Below are positions 1 to 7,865 of a stretch of 7,941 bases of DNA, in pieces. The first letter of the stretch is position 1; the number at the start of each line of letters is the position of its first letter. The stretch comes from Phycisphaerae bacterium. Its GTDB lineage: Bacteria > Planctomycetota > Phycisphaerae > SM23-33. Below the pieces are notes generated by a model. The model was not told the DNA's origin and made no database searches. It worked only from the letters and a program-made list of their open reading frames with translations. Position numbers and translations under genes: made by a program. Where the stretch lies: the NCBI GenBank assembly GCA_030754715.1, contig JASLZV010000070.1, forward strand, positions 1 through 7,941, written 5' to 3'.

Positions 1-2789
1 ACAAGGGGCATGACCAGCAGGCGGAATTTGCCTTTGATCAATGCGCCGTCGGCGATGTCGATGCGGTCAACAAAGACATACGACAGGCCCACATCGTCCA
101 GCAGGCGAAGGTTCGCCTCGATATTCCGGGCCCATTTCATATCCGGGCCGGCGATGTAGGCCGACCAAGTCGGATCGGTGTTGAAATCGCGCAAGGGGAT
201 GGGCGGCATGACCGTGGCCGCGTGGACGCTTAGACGGGAATGATATACGGCCACGCCGTCTGTCTGGCGCCGGGCGCCCAGCACGAGCCGATCGATGCCT
301 TGCTGGATGCGGCGCACCTGGGTTGTGGCCTGATCAAGGCAGGGCAGGACGCGCAGGTCGGGGGCGATCCCCTGGCTCTGATCGCCGTACGTGGACCATC
401 CGTACTGAGCGAAGAACCAGTAACTATTGCAGCCGCTGAACAGCAGGAACCACGGATAGAACCTCCAGTCGTCGGGATTTCGATACATGGGATAGCCGCC
501 GTACCACCCGCCGGAGGTCAGGCCGGGCCGGGCAAAGGACCGGACGATGTCGAACTTCCAGGCGTTTGGGTACGGGACCATCAGGTCCATGACTTCCAAC
601 AACTCCTTCCACGCGTAGCCGTACCAACTGTTGTCGCTAAGCGGCCCCTCAAATCCGACCCTTGCGTCGGGATCGACGCCGCGGATGATGGACTTTGCAT
701 CACGGTGTATCTTGACGAAGAGTTCATCCATATACATGCGGTGGTCGGCCCAGGCGGGGAACTTTTCGCCGGCAACGGCGTCCGCCAGCGACAGAGGCAT
801 CGCCTGATCGAACGAGGTGTAGGAGGTGCCCCAGGAGGCGTTGAGCGCCTTGACGCTGCCGTACTGTCGGGCGAGATACTTGCGGAAAGCCTTCAAACAG
901 GTCGCGGATATGCAGGCATCCTGGTTCGTGAGCATCATCCCCACGTCGTCGCCCAGCGAATAGACGGGGGGTGAATAATGTCTGAACTTTTCGGCGTTAT
1001 CCTTGAGTTTTGCGGTTTCTTTTTTCAGGAAGGCCGGATCTGTCAGGCATGGCTCGCGGACCATCAAGCCCTTCTGGCCCGGATTGTTGGGGTAATGGCG
1101 GGTCATGTAGGGTGCGGGCCGGACATTCAGGGCGGCCCATTCATCCATGTCCCCGCCGAGAATGCCGGTGGTGACTCCCTGAGCGGCCATGATTTTGGCG
1201 GTCTGGCGCCGCACGAATGAGGGATTGGCGCTGGCCCAGGCGCCGTAGATGTAGCGGTCCGCGTCCGGCGGCGGCTGGCGGAGGAGTATTCTGACGGTGT
1301 GCTTTGCAAGCAGGCGGCCCGCCTTGCTCAGCGTTGCACGGATTTCGCACTGGCTGGTAAGCGCATCGGCCACATCGGCCTGCAAAGATATCTTTGGCTT
1401 GGGCGCAACCGTGGCGGACCACACAACACGCCCGTGGGCGTCAAGGACCTCCACGGCCAATTTCGCCCCGTCCAGATCACCTGTCAGTGCGATCGTGACG
1501 GGCACGGGACGATCCAACTTGTAGGATTTGTTCTCTGCGCTGACGGCGGTGATTTCGGCGCCGCTGATGGATTCAAAGTATCGCGAACCCCAGTCGAGCG
1601 TGCGGCCGGCGGCGTCGCGGAGGATGACGTCGGCGTAGTGGCCGCCGGAGGTTAGTTGCCCCACGGCAAGGTTAATGCGCCCATCGGGGCGGACCTTCGT
1701 CGACGAGCGATGCTCAACGGTTGCATCAAGGTCGCGAATTACCAGTTGGACCACCGCGCCGGCGGGGCAACGGGCCGCCGGAGCGACCAGGAGAGCACCA
1801 AGATTCCCCGGGGCATCTTTTGTGTTGATCCGCGAGGGTAGTTTTTCCCAGCCGGTCAGCCGAACGGGCGGCATGTTCTTCGCCGCCCAGAGAATACACC
1901 TGCCGGCGAGGGAGCAATAGTAGTCATAGTGGATGTCTCGTACGCTCTTGCTCGTGTCGGCCCCCGGGGGCGAGATGTAGCAGTTGACACACCACGGATA
2001 AGCCCCCGGCGGCAGCGGCGAATAATCGACAACGACGATGCGCCCGCCGGCGTCGCTGAGGTAGAACTTGACGCCCTGGCCGACAAGACCGCGGGGGCCC
2101 TGCTGCTTCAGCGGCGGCAGGTGCCCGGTAGGGATGCCGTCGACGACCGCATTGACCGCATCCCTGGGGGCGGGCTTGCATTTTTTTATCAGCGCCTCGA
2201 GTTTTGGCGAGAGTTTCCTGGGGTTGAAAATCACCAGGCCCGCCCCGCCGGCGACCGCATCCAGAAGAGCCTGCTCGACCTTCTTGGGTATGGCCGGGCA
2301 GGACATCCATCCAATGACGATTACATCGGGCCGCCGGGCGGCCCGCAAGGCGGCCATCGCCCGGGCGGTTGTAAGTTCCTCCGTGCCGTACTTTATCCAG
2401 CCGTAATGTGGGGTGTTTGGGTCGGCCCATGTGGCGGCAAACCGGGCCATCACGGCGGATGCGTCAAAGTCGAAACGCTGCTGCAGTTCCAGAGTCGCCC
2501 GCTGCGTCCATCGCGGGGCGATAACGACCAGTTTCAAACTTCGCCCGGCGTAGGGACGAGCCCAGGGCGTGTGAGGGGTAACAACGTCCGGCCGCAATTC
2601 GGCGTACTCGGGGTCGGGTATCCACGGGTCGTATGCGGGAAGAACACATCGCTGGGCAAGACCCGCCTGTGGGCGATCGGCCGCGACCAGGGAACCCGAA
2701 AGGCCGGCGCCCAACATTAACATAAGGAGGATCAAGGCGGTTCTTTTGTTCCGCAGCGCTGCCCACAGCAATTCAAGTCTGTCTGCCAT
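1..2789 (-). CDS. Secreted GH42-like glycoside hydrolase family protein, 3' end outside the window (partial)
   Basis: The frame is open for 929 codons from ATG at 2789 to the window edge with no stop. AGGA lies 8 bases before the ATG. Residues 1-37 look like a signal peptide: Arg/Lys at 13-16, a hydrophobic core at about 17-30 and likely cleavage after LVAA (37). Residues 85-260 resemble a glutamine amidotransferase-like Rossmann domain (DVIVIGWMSCP, then GGAGLVIFNP at 181-190). Residues 330-505 look like beta-sandwich domains. Residues 510-840 resemble a GH42-like TIM barrel, with the family-typical stretch FRKYLARQYGSVKALN (635-650) and WGTSY just after it. From about 843 (GVAVYHSR) a trimerisation-like domain begins. 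Where GH42 enzymes carry Asn-Glu there is GDD (613-615), and the second catalytic position seems to be Gly761, so hydrolytic activity is doubtful. It is the last gene visible in the apparent operon. The family call is fairly secure; the substrate is unknown. Confidence 0.88.
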   Translation of the reverse strand, partial: MADRLELLWAALRNKRTALILLMLMLGAGLSGSLVAADRPQAGLAQRCVLPAYDPWIPDPEYAELRPDVVTPHTPWARPYAGRSLKLVVIAPRWTQRATLELQQRFDFDASAVMARFAATWADPNTPHYGWIKYGTEELTTARAMAALRAARRPDVIVIGWMSCPAIPKKVEQALLDAVAGGAGLVIFNPRKLSPKLEALIKKCKPAPRDAVNAVVDGIPTGHLPPLKQQGPRGLVGQGVKFYLSDAGGRIVVVDYSPLPPGAYPWCVNCYISPPGADTSKSVRDIHYDYYCSLAGRCILWAAKNMPPVRLTGWEKLPSRINTKDAPGNLGALLVAPAARCPAGAVVQLVIRDLDATVEHRSSTKVRPDGRINLAVGQLTSGGHYADVILRDAAGRTLDWGSRYFESISGAEITAVSAENKSYKLDRPVPVTIALTGDLDGAKLAVEVLDAHGRVVWSATVAPKPKISLQADVADALTSQCEIRATLSKAGRLLAKHTVRILLRQPPPDADRYIYGAWASANPSFVRRQTAKIMAAQGVTTGILGGDMDEWAALNVRPAPYMTRHYPNNPGQKGLMVREPCLTDPAFLKKETAKLKDNAEKFRHYSPPVYSLGDDVGMMLTNQDACISATCLKAFRKYLARQYGSVKALNASWGTSYTSFDQAMPLSLADAVAGEKFPAWADHRMYMDELFVKIHRDAKSIIRGVDPDARVGFEGPLSDNSWYGYAWKELLEVMDLMVPYPNAWKFDIVRSFARPGLTSGGWYGGYPMYRNPDDWRFYPWFLLFSGCNSYWFFAQYGWSTYGDQSQGIAPDLRVLPCLDQATTQVRRIQQGIDRLVLGARRQTDGVAVYHSRLSVHAATVMPPIPLRDFNTDPTWSAYIAGPDMKWARNIEANLRLLDDVGLSYVFVDRIDIADGALIKGKFRLLVMPL

Positions 2790-2850
2790 TGCTCGGTTCC
2801 TTTCGTTGTGTTGCTCGGCCGACGCTCAGAGATCTTTTAGACGTTCGGGC
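2790..2850 (-). other. Gap between the two GH42-like genes
   Basis: This gap is 61 bases. It holds the ribosome binding site of the partial gene and the palindrome TCGGCCGA (2815-2822). The heptamer CCGAGCA occurs twice on the minus strand, 22 bases apart. No terminator-like hairpin with a T-run is visible, which fits co-transcription of the two genes. Confidence 0.6.
2798..2801 (-). promoter_or_regulatory. Ribosome binding site of the partial GH42-like gene
   Basis: On the minus strand the sequence reads AAAGGA, then ACCGAGCA, then ATG. The AGGA core sits 8 bases from the start at 2789. It supports this start, which has no alternative in the sequence provided that keeps the full signal peptide. 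Confidence 0.7.
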
Positions 2851-5800
2851 CTATTGTTGCAGTTTCAACATCATACCCTCTCCCGGACCAAGCGTGATCG
2901 GGAATTTCGTCAGGCCATCCCTGACCGCCGCCGATATGGGGAAACCACCGGAGATTGACAGGTCGGTGATGTTGCGATATTCGCCGCGTACGACCACTTC
3001 GGTCTCAAGTGCGGTTTGGTAATCCCAGTTCAGCAGGGAAACGTACACCGGTTTCCTGGGGTCCTTTTGTCGGACGACCATTTCCACGTTGCCGCGGGTA
3101 ACCCAGGCCTTTCTTTGAGTGGCCCGGTCAATGGCGGCATAGAAAGCCAGCAGAGCAGGGGAAAGGCCTTTGTCTGTTTCCGGCCCTGACGGGCGAACGG
3201 TACGACCGGTGGCGCCTTGGTCTTCTTGGGCCTTTGTCGCCGACCCGCGCACCTCGCCTCCGATCTCCAGACCTTCGTGCCCCGTGGCCAGCGAACCGGA
3301 GCGGATAAATGCGCGGCCGTCAAGAGCCAGCAGGACGCTGCCGCGGCCATACGTCTTGGCAAGGTAACTTTCAGAGAGCCTCTTGCCTCCGCGGCTGGCC
3401 TTCCACTTCCAGGACAGCCTGTATTTCTGGGGCGTGGGATAGGCGAATCGGATGCCCGTGAAAACCGCCGCAGCGCCCTGTTTGATGTCAAATCCATACT
3501 TGTTGTGGAGGCCGAACGGTCCGGCGGAGACCAGCGTGCCGCCGCGGCGGACCCAGGCCAGGAGTTTTTGTCCGAACCCGTCGTCGAAGTACTGCACGTA
3601 GGGCAGGATCACCACGTCGTAATTGTCCAGGGAGTCGCGGCCATTCACTATGAACTGCTCGGGCACGACGCCGAAGTGATGCTGCCTTGCGATCAGCCTG
3701 TCAAAGACGTCCTCGGCGACTTTCATACAGGAGTCTGTCGGATAGGCGTTGATAATTGAGACGCCGGGATGCAACACGGCGATTCTCGGCTTGATGACGG
3801 GAACGTCGAACAAAATATCGTTGATGCGTGCGGTCCTGCGCTTGACCACCGGAATCAGGCCAGCCCAGAGTCTGACCAGCGGGGAGTTGGCCTCTCTGAC
3901 GCCAGACCGCATTTCGACAAGTTTCTGGGTCCAGTAAAACAGCAGCATCCTTCGGTTCCAACTCAAGTCATGCCACACGTCGCGCCGCCCCGAATTGTAC
4001 ACGCCTTCGGTGGTCGCTCCCCCGGCCAGTTTGAACGTGGGCCAGAAGTCTTCGCCTATTTCCTGCTGGCCCCATCCGTAGTATTCGAGCGAGACGAGCG
4101 TCTTGTTGAAGTAGCGGTTCAGCCCCCACTGGTAGGGTGAGTCGGACCAGCCGTTCCCGCCGGAGGGATGCTTGCCCCACATGTCCACGCACCGCTCGGC
4201 CATCTGAATATCGTCAATCGAGCGGATCAGGCCTTCGTTCATGATGCTGCCCGAGGTGGAAGATGCCAGCGGGTGCTTGGGGTCGCCCCGCTTGATCGCC
4301 TTGTAGCAATCGGCCAGATAGTCGGCGTAGAGGTCCTTGCGACATCGCTCGAACTCATAGGTCAAAGGCGTCGCCCGCAGGCGCTGGTTGGGCAGGAAGG
4401 GCGAATAGAGATCCTGTCCGCGCCGGTCCTTGGTGATGATGAAGGCCAAGATGAGTTTTTCCGGCGGCTGGATGTCGCCAAAGCCCTTGTACGAAGACTG
4501 CCATGCCCTGTTGAGGCGGGCGATGCCGCGGAACTTCTTCTTCAGATACGCCCGGAACGCCTTGATCGCGTATTTGCTGAAGCCGTGTTCCTGGGCCGCC
4601 CACACCCGTTTGCCTGGTACGCTCACCCCGACGCCGCAGTAGGGATGGGCCTCCCACGGTCCCTTATAGACAAACGTGTATGGCTTCTGTCCGTTGATTC
4701 GGGCGGCCTCTTCCAGATACTCCAGGATCATCTTTCGAACGACCGGATGGCGGTATTCGAGCCCGGTACTACCCTTGTAACTAGCAGTCGGCTGGAAATA
4801 GTAGTCAAGGTCGTCGCCACAGGCCTTCTTGAACCACGGCGGGTTATGCATCATGTCCCCGACGGCATAGAGCAAAACCTTATCGGAAATGGGGATCTTG
4901 TATTTCTTCCACTGCGCCAGCGTCTTGGGGTCTTCAGTGGCTTTGAATTTATCCTTCGTGGGCCACGTCACGTTGCAGCCGCTTTCGGTGAGCGTGTCAA
5001 ACTCCAGCGACATCAGCGTTTCGGTTCTGCCGTGCGCCCCCGCGAAAATCAGTCGCTTCAGCGTGCCGTCGGGCTCGACCTTGACCGGAGGCAACTTTGA
5101 CGGGGCGACCTGGCGGAATGCGGGAAACTTCGCCTTAAACGCGGAATCGCTCCGCAGGCTCTGAAGTTCTTTGGAAACGGCGTTCCTCGTCCGGGCGACC
5201 AGGTCGGCCGCCTCGCTGAGACGCCGAGACATCGTTTCCATTGTCCGGGTCTTACCGGGATCGGCACTGAAGGCGTGCAGGGCCGCGACGGGGTCCTTGC
5301 GGGCGCCGGGAGAATCGGCGAACATGCCGTAGAAACCCTCGCATACCTCCTTGAGGGTTGCGCCTGCGCTTTTGACGGCCCGGTCGGATTCCCTGGTGAC
5401 CTGGACGGGCTTTTCGGCGTTAGTTACTGTTCGGGCGTGGAATACCGCGCGATTGAGTCCCTCGATCTCGTCCTTCAGGTAACACAGATTGACCACTGTT
5501 TGGTTGTAGACACTGGGGATTTGCGCGTACAGGGCCCCGGTGGCCTGTGCGACGGTGCGGCGCGCGGCCTTCGTTGCGTCGGCGGCTTGGTCAAGGGTCT
5601 TCTGGGCCCCCTTCAGGTCCAGGCCAAGGCCGGCGGCTCGCTGGTCGCTTAGTTTCTCGAGATGACCGAGCCAGTTGTCTTTATTGCCGCCGGCCCGGAT
5701 CGAGGCAGCCGCGAGCGTATCGGCCATCGATTTGAGGGTAGCGGCGGCGTTTTGTGCGGCGGCCTCGGCGATGTTTATGACGCCAGCCGCCTGGGCGGCC

Positions 5801-6687
5801 TCGGGCCCGCTGCCGGCCAGTTTTGCTGCGCGCTTGAGGCCCTGGAGCCCACCGGTCAATTCCTTGTGACTGGCGATGGTCTCGGAGTAGGCGGCAGCAA
5901 CGCCCGCGGTCGTTCCCGGATCGGGATACTCGCTCTGCGGGGTGGCAAAACCCCCCAAGTGTTCGACCTGGTCGGTGATTCTCAGTTCGTCGACGCGGCC
6001 GTGAAGAAAGTGTCCCCAGCCGTAATCCCAAATGCCAAGGTGGAGGAATCCGCCGGGCGCCTTGAGGGCCTTGCCGCCCGTCGCCCTGATGGCGCTTTTG
6101 CCGTCGAGGTAGACGTTGTATTCGCTGCTTCCGTCACCGCCGGTGCAGTCCCAGTTGATTTCCAGATGATGCCACTTGCCCGTGGCCGGATCGAACGGGC
6201 CCTGGCTGGGGCTGCTGCGATTTGTATGAACGGTCAGTATCATCCTCTTGCCCTGTGTGTAGACCTCAAATGCGCTGATCCGCTTTTTTCCGCCGGGCTG
6301 GGAAGGTGGGTTGTACCAGCCGAACAGCGGGTGGTACATGGCCGGGGCAGGTGTGGGCTTGTCTTGGTCGATACAAAACCAAAAGTCCACCGTGCCTTTG
6401 CGAGGGTCGAGGTTGCCCAGGGCCTTGTAGGTGCAGCGGCGGGCGGCGGCGGCCAGATCAAGGCCGCGGCCCCAACGGCCTGAGGCGATGGTCCCGGCGA
6501 CCTTGTACCCGGGAACGTCCCCGGCGTCCTTCGAGCCGGCTGCATAGTCCGCATCGGCGATGGAGCCATTGTAATGGGCCAGAAACAGCACCTTGGCCGA
6601 CGAAGCGCCTGCCCCCGGAAAAGCCAAGGCACCTGCGATTATCACAGCCTGCAAGACCCGGCGTCCGGTGTGCGACAGTTTCATCAT
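2851..6687 (-). CDS. Secreted multidomain protein: LamG - Ala-rich helical region - GH42-like barrel - trimerisation-like domain
   Basis: This protein has 1278 residues. The start chosen is the first of two adjacent ATGs (6687), with AGGGAG 7 bases upstream. Here a signal peptide follows at once (Arg9-Arg10, hydrophobic 11-23, cleavage near Ala28 or Ala31). The frame extends upstream to 6846, but that would overlap the previous gene and bury the signal peptide. Residues 32-255 form a LamG/concanavalin A-like domain (KVLFLAHYNG at 32-41, KWHHLEINWD at 171-180, GRVDELRITD at 230-239). Residues 260-520 are Ala/Lys/Glu-rich and probably helical. Residues 540-940 resemble a GH42-like barrel, with FRAYLKKKFRGIARLNRAW at 711-729. 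Glu679 (KGPWEAHPY) and Glu868 (LVSLEYYGW) are candidate acid/base and nucleophile. Residues 965-1125 look like the amidotransferase-fold trimerisation domain (YDVVILPYVQYF, then WVRRGGTLVSAGP at 1045-1057). A beta domain closes the protein at about 1195-1278. It is probably exported and active on a polysaccharide; the substrate is unknown. Confidence 0.92.
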   Translation of the reverse strand: MMKLSHTGRRVLQAVIIAGALAFPGAGASSAKVLFLAHYNGSIADADYAAGSKDAGDVPGYKVAGTIASGRWGRGLDLAAAARRCTYKALGNLDPRKGTVDFWFCIDQDKPTPAPAMYHPLFGWYNPPSQPGGKKRISAFEVYTQGKRMILTVHTNRSSPSQGPFDPATGKWHHLEINWDCTGGDGSSEYNVYLDGKSAIRATGGKALKAPGGFLHLGIWDYGWGHFLHGRVDELRITDQVEHLGGFATPQSEYPDPGTTAGVAAAYSETIASHKELTGGLQGLKRAAKLAGSGPEAAQAAGVINIAEAAAQNAAATLKSMADTLAAASIRAGGNKDNWLGHLEKLSDQRAAGLGLDLKGAQKTLDQAADATKAARRTVAQATGALYAQIPSVYNQTVVNLCYLKDEIEGLNRAVFHARTVTNAEKPVQVTRESDRAVKSAGATLKEVCEGFYGMFADSPGARKDPVAALHAFSADPGKTRTMETMSRRLSEAADLVARTRNAVSKELQSLRSDSAFKAKFPAFRQVAPSKLPPVKVEPDGTLKRLIFAGAHGRTETLMSLEFDTLTESGCNVTWPTKDKFKATEDPKTLAQWKKYKIPISDKVLLYAVGDMMHNPPWFKKACGDDLDYYFQPTASYKGSTGLEYRHPVVRKMILEYLEEAARINGQKPYTFVYKGPWEAHPYCGVGVSVPGKRVWAAQEHGFSKYAIKAFRAYLKKKFRGIARLNRAWQSSYKGFGDIQPPEKLILAFIITKDRRGQDLYSPFLPNQRLRATPLTYEFERCRKDLYADYLADCYKAIKRGDPKHPLASSTSGSIMNEGLIRSIDDIQMAERCVDMWGKHPSGGNGWSDSPYQWGLNRYFNKTLVSLEYYGWGQQEIGEDFWPTFKLAGGATTEGVYNSGRRDVWHDLSWNRRMLLFYWTQKLVEMRSGVREANSPLVRLWAGLIPVVKRRTARINDILFDVPVIKPRIAVLHPGVSIINAYPTDSCMKVAEDVFDRLIARQHHFGVVPEQFIVNGRDSLDNYDVVILPYVQYFDDGFGQKLLAWVRRGGTLVSAGPFGLHNKYGFDIKQGAAAVFTGIRFAYPTPQKYRLSWKWKASRGGKRLSESYLAKTYGRGSVLLALDGRAFIRSGSLATGHEGLEIGGEVRGSATKAQEDQGATGRTVRPSGPETDKGLSPALLAFYAAIDRATQRKAWVTRGNVEMVVRQKDPRKPVYVSLLNWDYQTALETEVVVRGEYRNITDLSISGGFPISAAVRDGLTKFPITLGPGEGMMLKLQQ

Positions 6688-6770
6688 CGGTTTACTCCCT
6701 GGGCCAGACAGATTCCACTGAAAGTTTAACACGTGCAGATCGGCACCTTTCAAGATCTTTCGCCAGCGAC
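6688..6770 (-). other. Gap between the URO-D-like and LamG/GH42-like genes
   Basis: This gap is 83 bases. It holds the ribosome binding site of the downstream gene at its end. It also contains the short palindromes AAGATCTT (6752-6759) and CACGTG (6730-6735), and a weak four-base-pair GTGC/GCAC stem. No stem followed by a T-run is present, so I see no intrinsic terminator and the two genes can be read through. There is no convincing promoter. Confidence 0.6.
6695..6700 (-). promoter_or_regulatory. Ribosome binding site that decides the start of the LamG/GH42-like gene
   Basis: The minus strand reads AGGGAG, then TAAACCG, then ATGATG. The spacing of 7 bases to the first ATG (6687) is ideal. 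This site places the start 53 codons inside the longest open frame and puts the signal peptide at the N-terminus of the protein. Confidence 0.8.
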
Positions 6771-7865
6771 TCAGGCATACAGTTGCGGATGAAGTTGCTC
6801 GTGGCTGTCGAGGCCGTCCATAATCGCAAGGCAACTGTCCTGCCACCGGCCGGGCGGGATATCCTCCGTGATGCCCATGATCAGGCCGTCGGGTGTGCCG
6901 GCCTCGTCGAGCAGGGCAACGGTGGCGGCCTGGACCTCCCGGTCGGGCCTAAGGTGCACCGAGGAGGGGAAATTCAGCCACAGCACCTTGTCGGGCCAGG
7001 CCTGGCGGGCCTCGGCCAGCGTCATGTCGGTGTCCGGGGCGGGGGTGAAGGCCTCGATGTAGTCCAGGTCGGTGGCCGCAATGGCCCGGGCCAACAACCG
7101 ACAATTGGCATCGAAATGACAGCCGATCAGTTTGCCGTGCTTGTGCATGATCTCAGCGGCCTCGTTGTAGTGCTGCACGTAGTATTTCTCGAACGTCTCG
7201 AGCCCGATGATCTCCGGAGTCACGTTGCCCCCGTAGTTGGCGTGCATCAGGGGCGAGGCGGCTACGATCGGGTAAACCTTCCGCCGGTTTTCTGCAATCG
7301 CCTCGTAGAGCGTGAGAATCTCATCGCGGTTTTCCATCCACTGGATGCAGAAATCCTGCATGTCCATCATGGTGCCGGAAATGAGTATCTGGAGCGGCTC
7401 GGAGCCGAAACTTGCGCGGAAGATGACGTCCTCGCCGGCATGGGGTTGTGCGGCTGCAACGGCTTGGTAGGTGGGCCAGCAGCACTCGTCCCGGACAAAA
7501 AACAGCATCGCCTTGTAGTCTTCGGGCGTTTTGAACATTTTTTCGTGAACCCAGTAAGTGAAACCGGCATCCTCGTGCATCCATGAGAGATTTCCCACCG
7601 GCGTTTCGTGGACGGTGCGGACGAATTTCTTGCCGTCCTGCCAGTATTCCTGCCGGGTGGTCTTGACGTTGGGATGGCGAATCGCATAGACGCTTTGGCG
7701 ATTGACGATGCAAAGGCCGCGGTTTCGCATGTGGCGTTCGGCGGCAGTCTGAAGAAGATGACCCTCATACATGGTGAAGGGAACGCGGTCGGCGTGCCCG
7801 CCGCGAAGCGCGATCTCCACCCGCCGGAGCGGCGTGAGGCCCTTGGGGCTGAAGGTCGAGTGCAT
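6771..7865 (-). CDS. URO-D/MtaA superfamily protein (uroporphyrinogen decarboxylase-like, probably not HemE)
   Basis: This protein has 364 residues, starting at ATG 7865 with GGAGA 10 bases upstream. It has no signal peptide, so it is cytoplasmic. The N-terminal pattern LRRVEIALRGGHADRVPF (13-30) is the usual opening of the URO-D/MtaA superfamily. Further landmarks are HKHGKLIGCHFDAN (241-254), the DYIEAFTP strand (268-275), DMTLAEARQAW (280-290), LWLNFPS (295-301) and GITEDIPPGRW near the C-terminus (331-341). The RQAGRY signature of haem-pathway uroporphyrinogen decarboxylase is absent. The zinc motif of MtaA-type methyltransferases (His-X-Cys ... Cys) is also altered: His250-X-Asp252, with Glu334 at the apparent position of the second Cys. 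It may be a methyltransferase or lyase-like enzyme for a small molecule, but the reaction is unknown. It is the first gene of the visible unit, 83 bases before the LamG/GH42-like gene. The frame is open upstream to the window edge, including a GTG at 7907, so a longer N-terminus cannot be excluded. Confidence 0.9.
   Translation of the reverse strand: MHSTFSPKGLTPLRRVEIALRGGHADRVPFTMYEGHLLQTAAERHMRNRGLCIVNRQSVYAIRHPNVKTTRQEYWQDGKKFVRTVHETPVGNLSWMHEDAGFTYWVHEKMFKTPEDYKAMLFFVRDECCWPTYQAVAAAQPHAGEDVIFRASFGSEPLQILISGTMMDMQDFCIQWMENRDEILTLYEAIAENRRKVYPIVAASPLMHANYGGNVTPEIIGLETFEKYYVQHYNEAAEIMHKHGKLIGCHFDANCRLLARAIAATDLDYIEAFTPAPDTDMTLAEARQAWPDKVLWLNFPSSVHLRPDREVQAATVALLDEAGTPDGLIMGITEDIPPGRWQDSCLAIMDGLDSHEQLHPQLYA

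Noticed and set aside
1924..2430. 168-codon open frame on the minus strand
   Set aside because: It is a shifted frame inside the partial GH42-like gene, with an Arg/Gly/Pro-rich translation and no ribosome binding site at its start.
1929..2720. 263-codon open frame on the plus strand, with 240-974 as a similar case
   Set aside because: Both are antisense to the partial GH42-like gene, whose translation has a signal peptide and family motifs. These frames have none.
4168..5100. 310-codon open frame on the plus strand
   Set aside because: It is antisense to the GH42-like barrel of the LamG protein. It is an effect of codon bias in G+C-rich DNA, and the translation shows no family features.
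5662..6483. 273-codon open frame on the plus strand
   Set aside because: It is antisense to the LamG and helical sections of the 1278-residue protein, with no domain signature.
6730..6759. Short palindromes CACGTG and AAGATCTT as possible operator sites
   Set aside because: Sites of 6-8 bases occur by chance at this length. No repeated copy is placed consistently before the other genes, so there is no support for a regulator site.
6306..7586. 426-codon open frame on the plus strand
   Set aside because: It lies opposite the URO-D-like gene and the start of the LamG gene. Its translation is rich in Gly, Arg and Pro with no recognisable domain, and the minus-strand genes account for the sequence fully.
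6771..7865. Naming the gene hemE
   Set aside because: The RQAGRY substrate signature of haem-pathway uroporphyrinogen decarboxylase is absent, no other haem gene is nearby, and the later motifs match the divergent URO-D-like paralogues instead.
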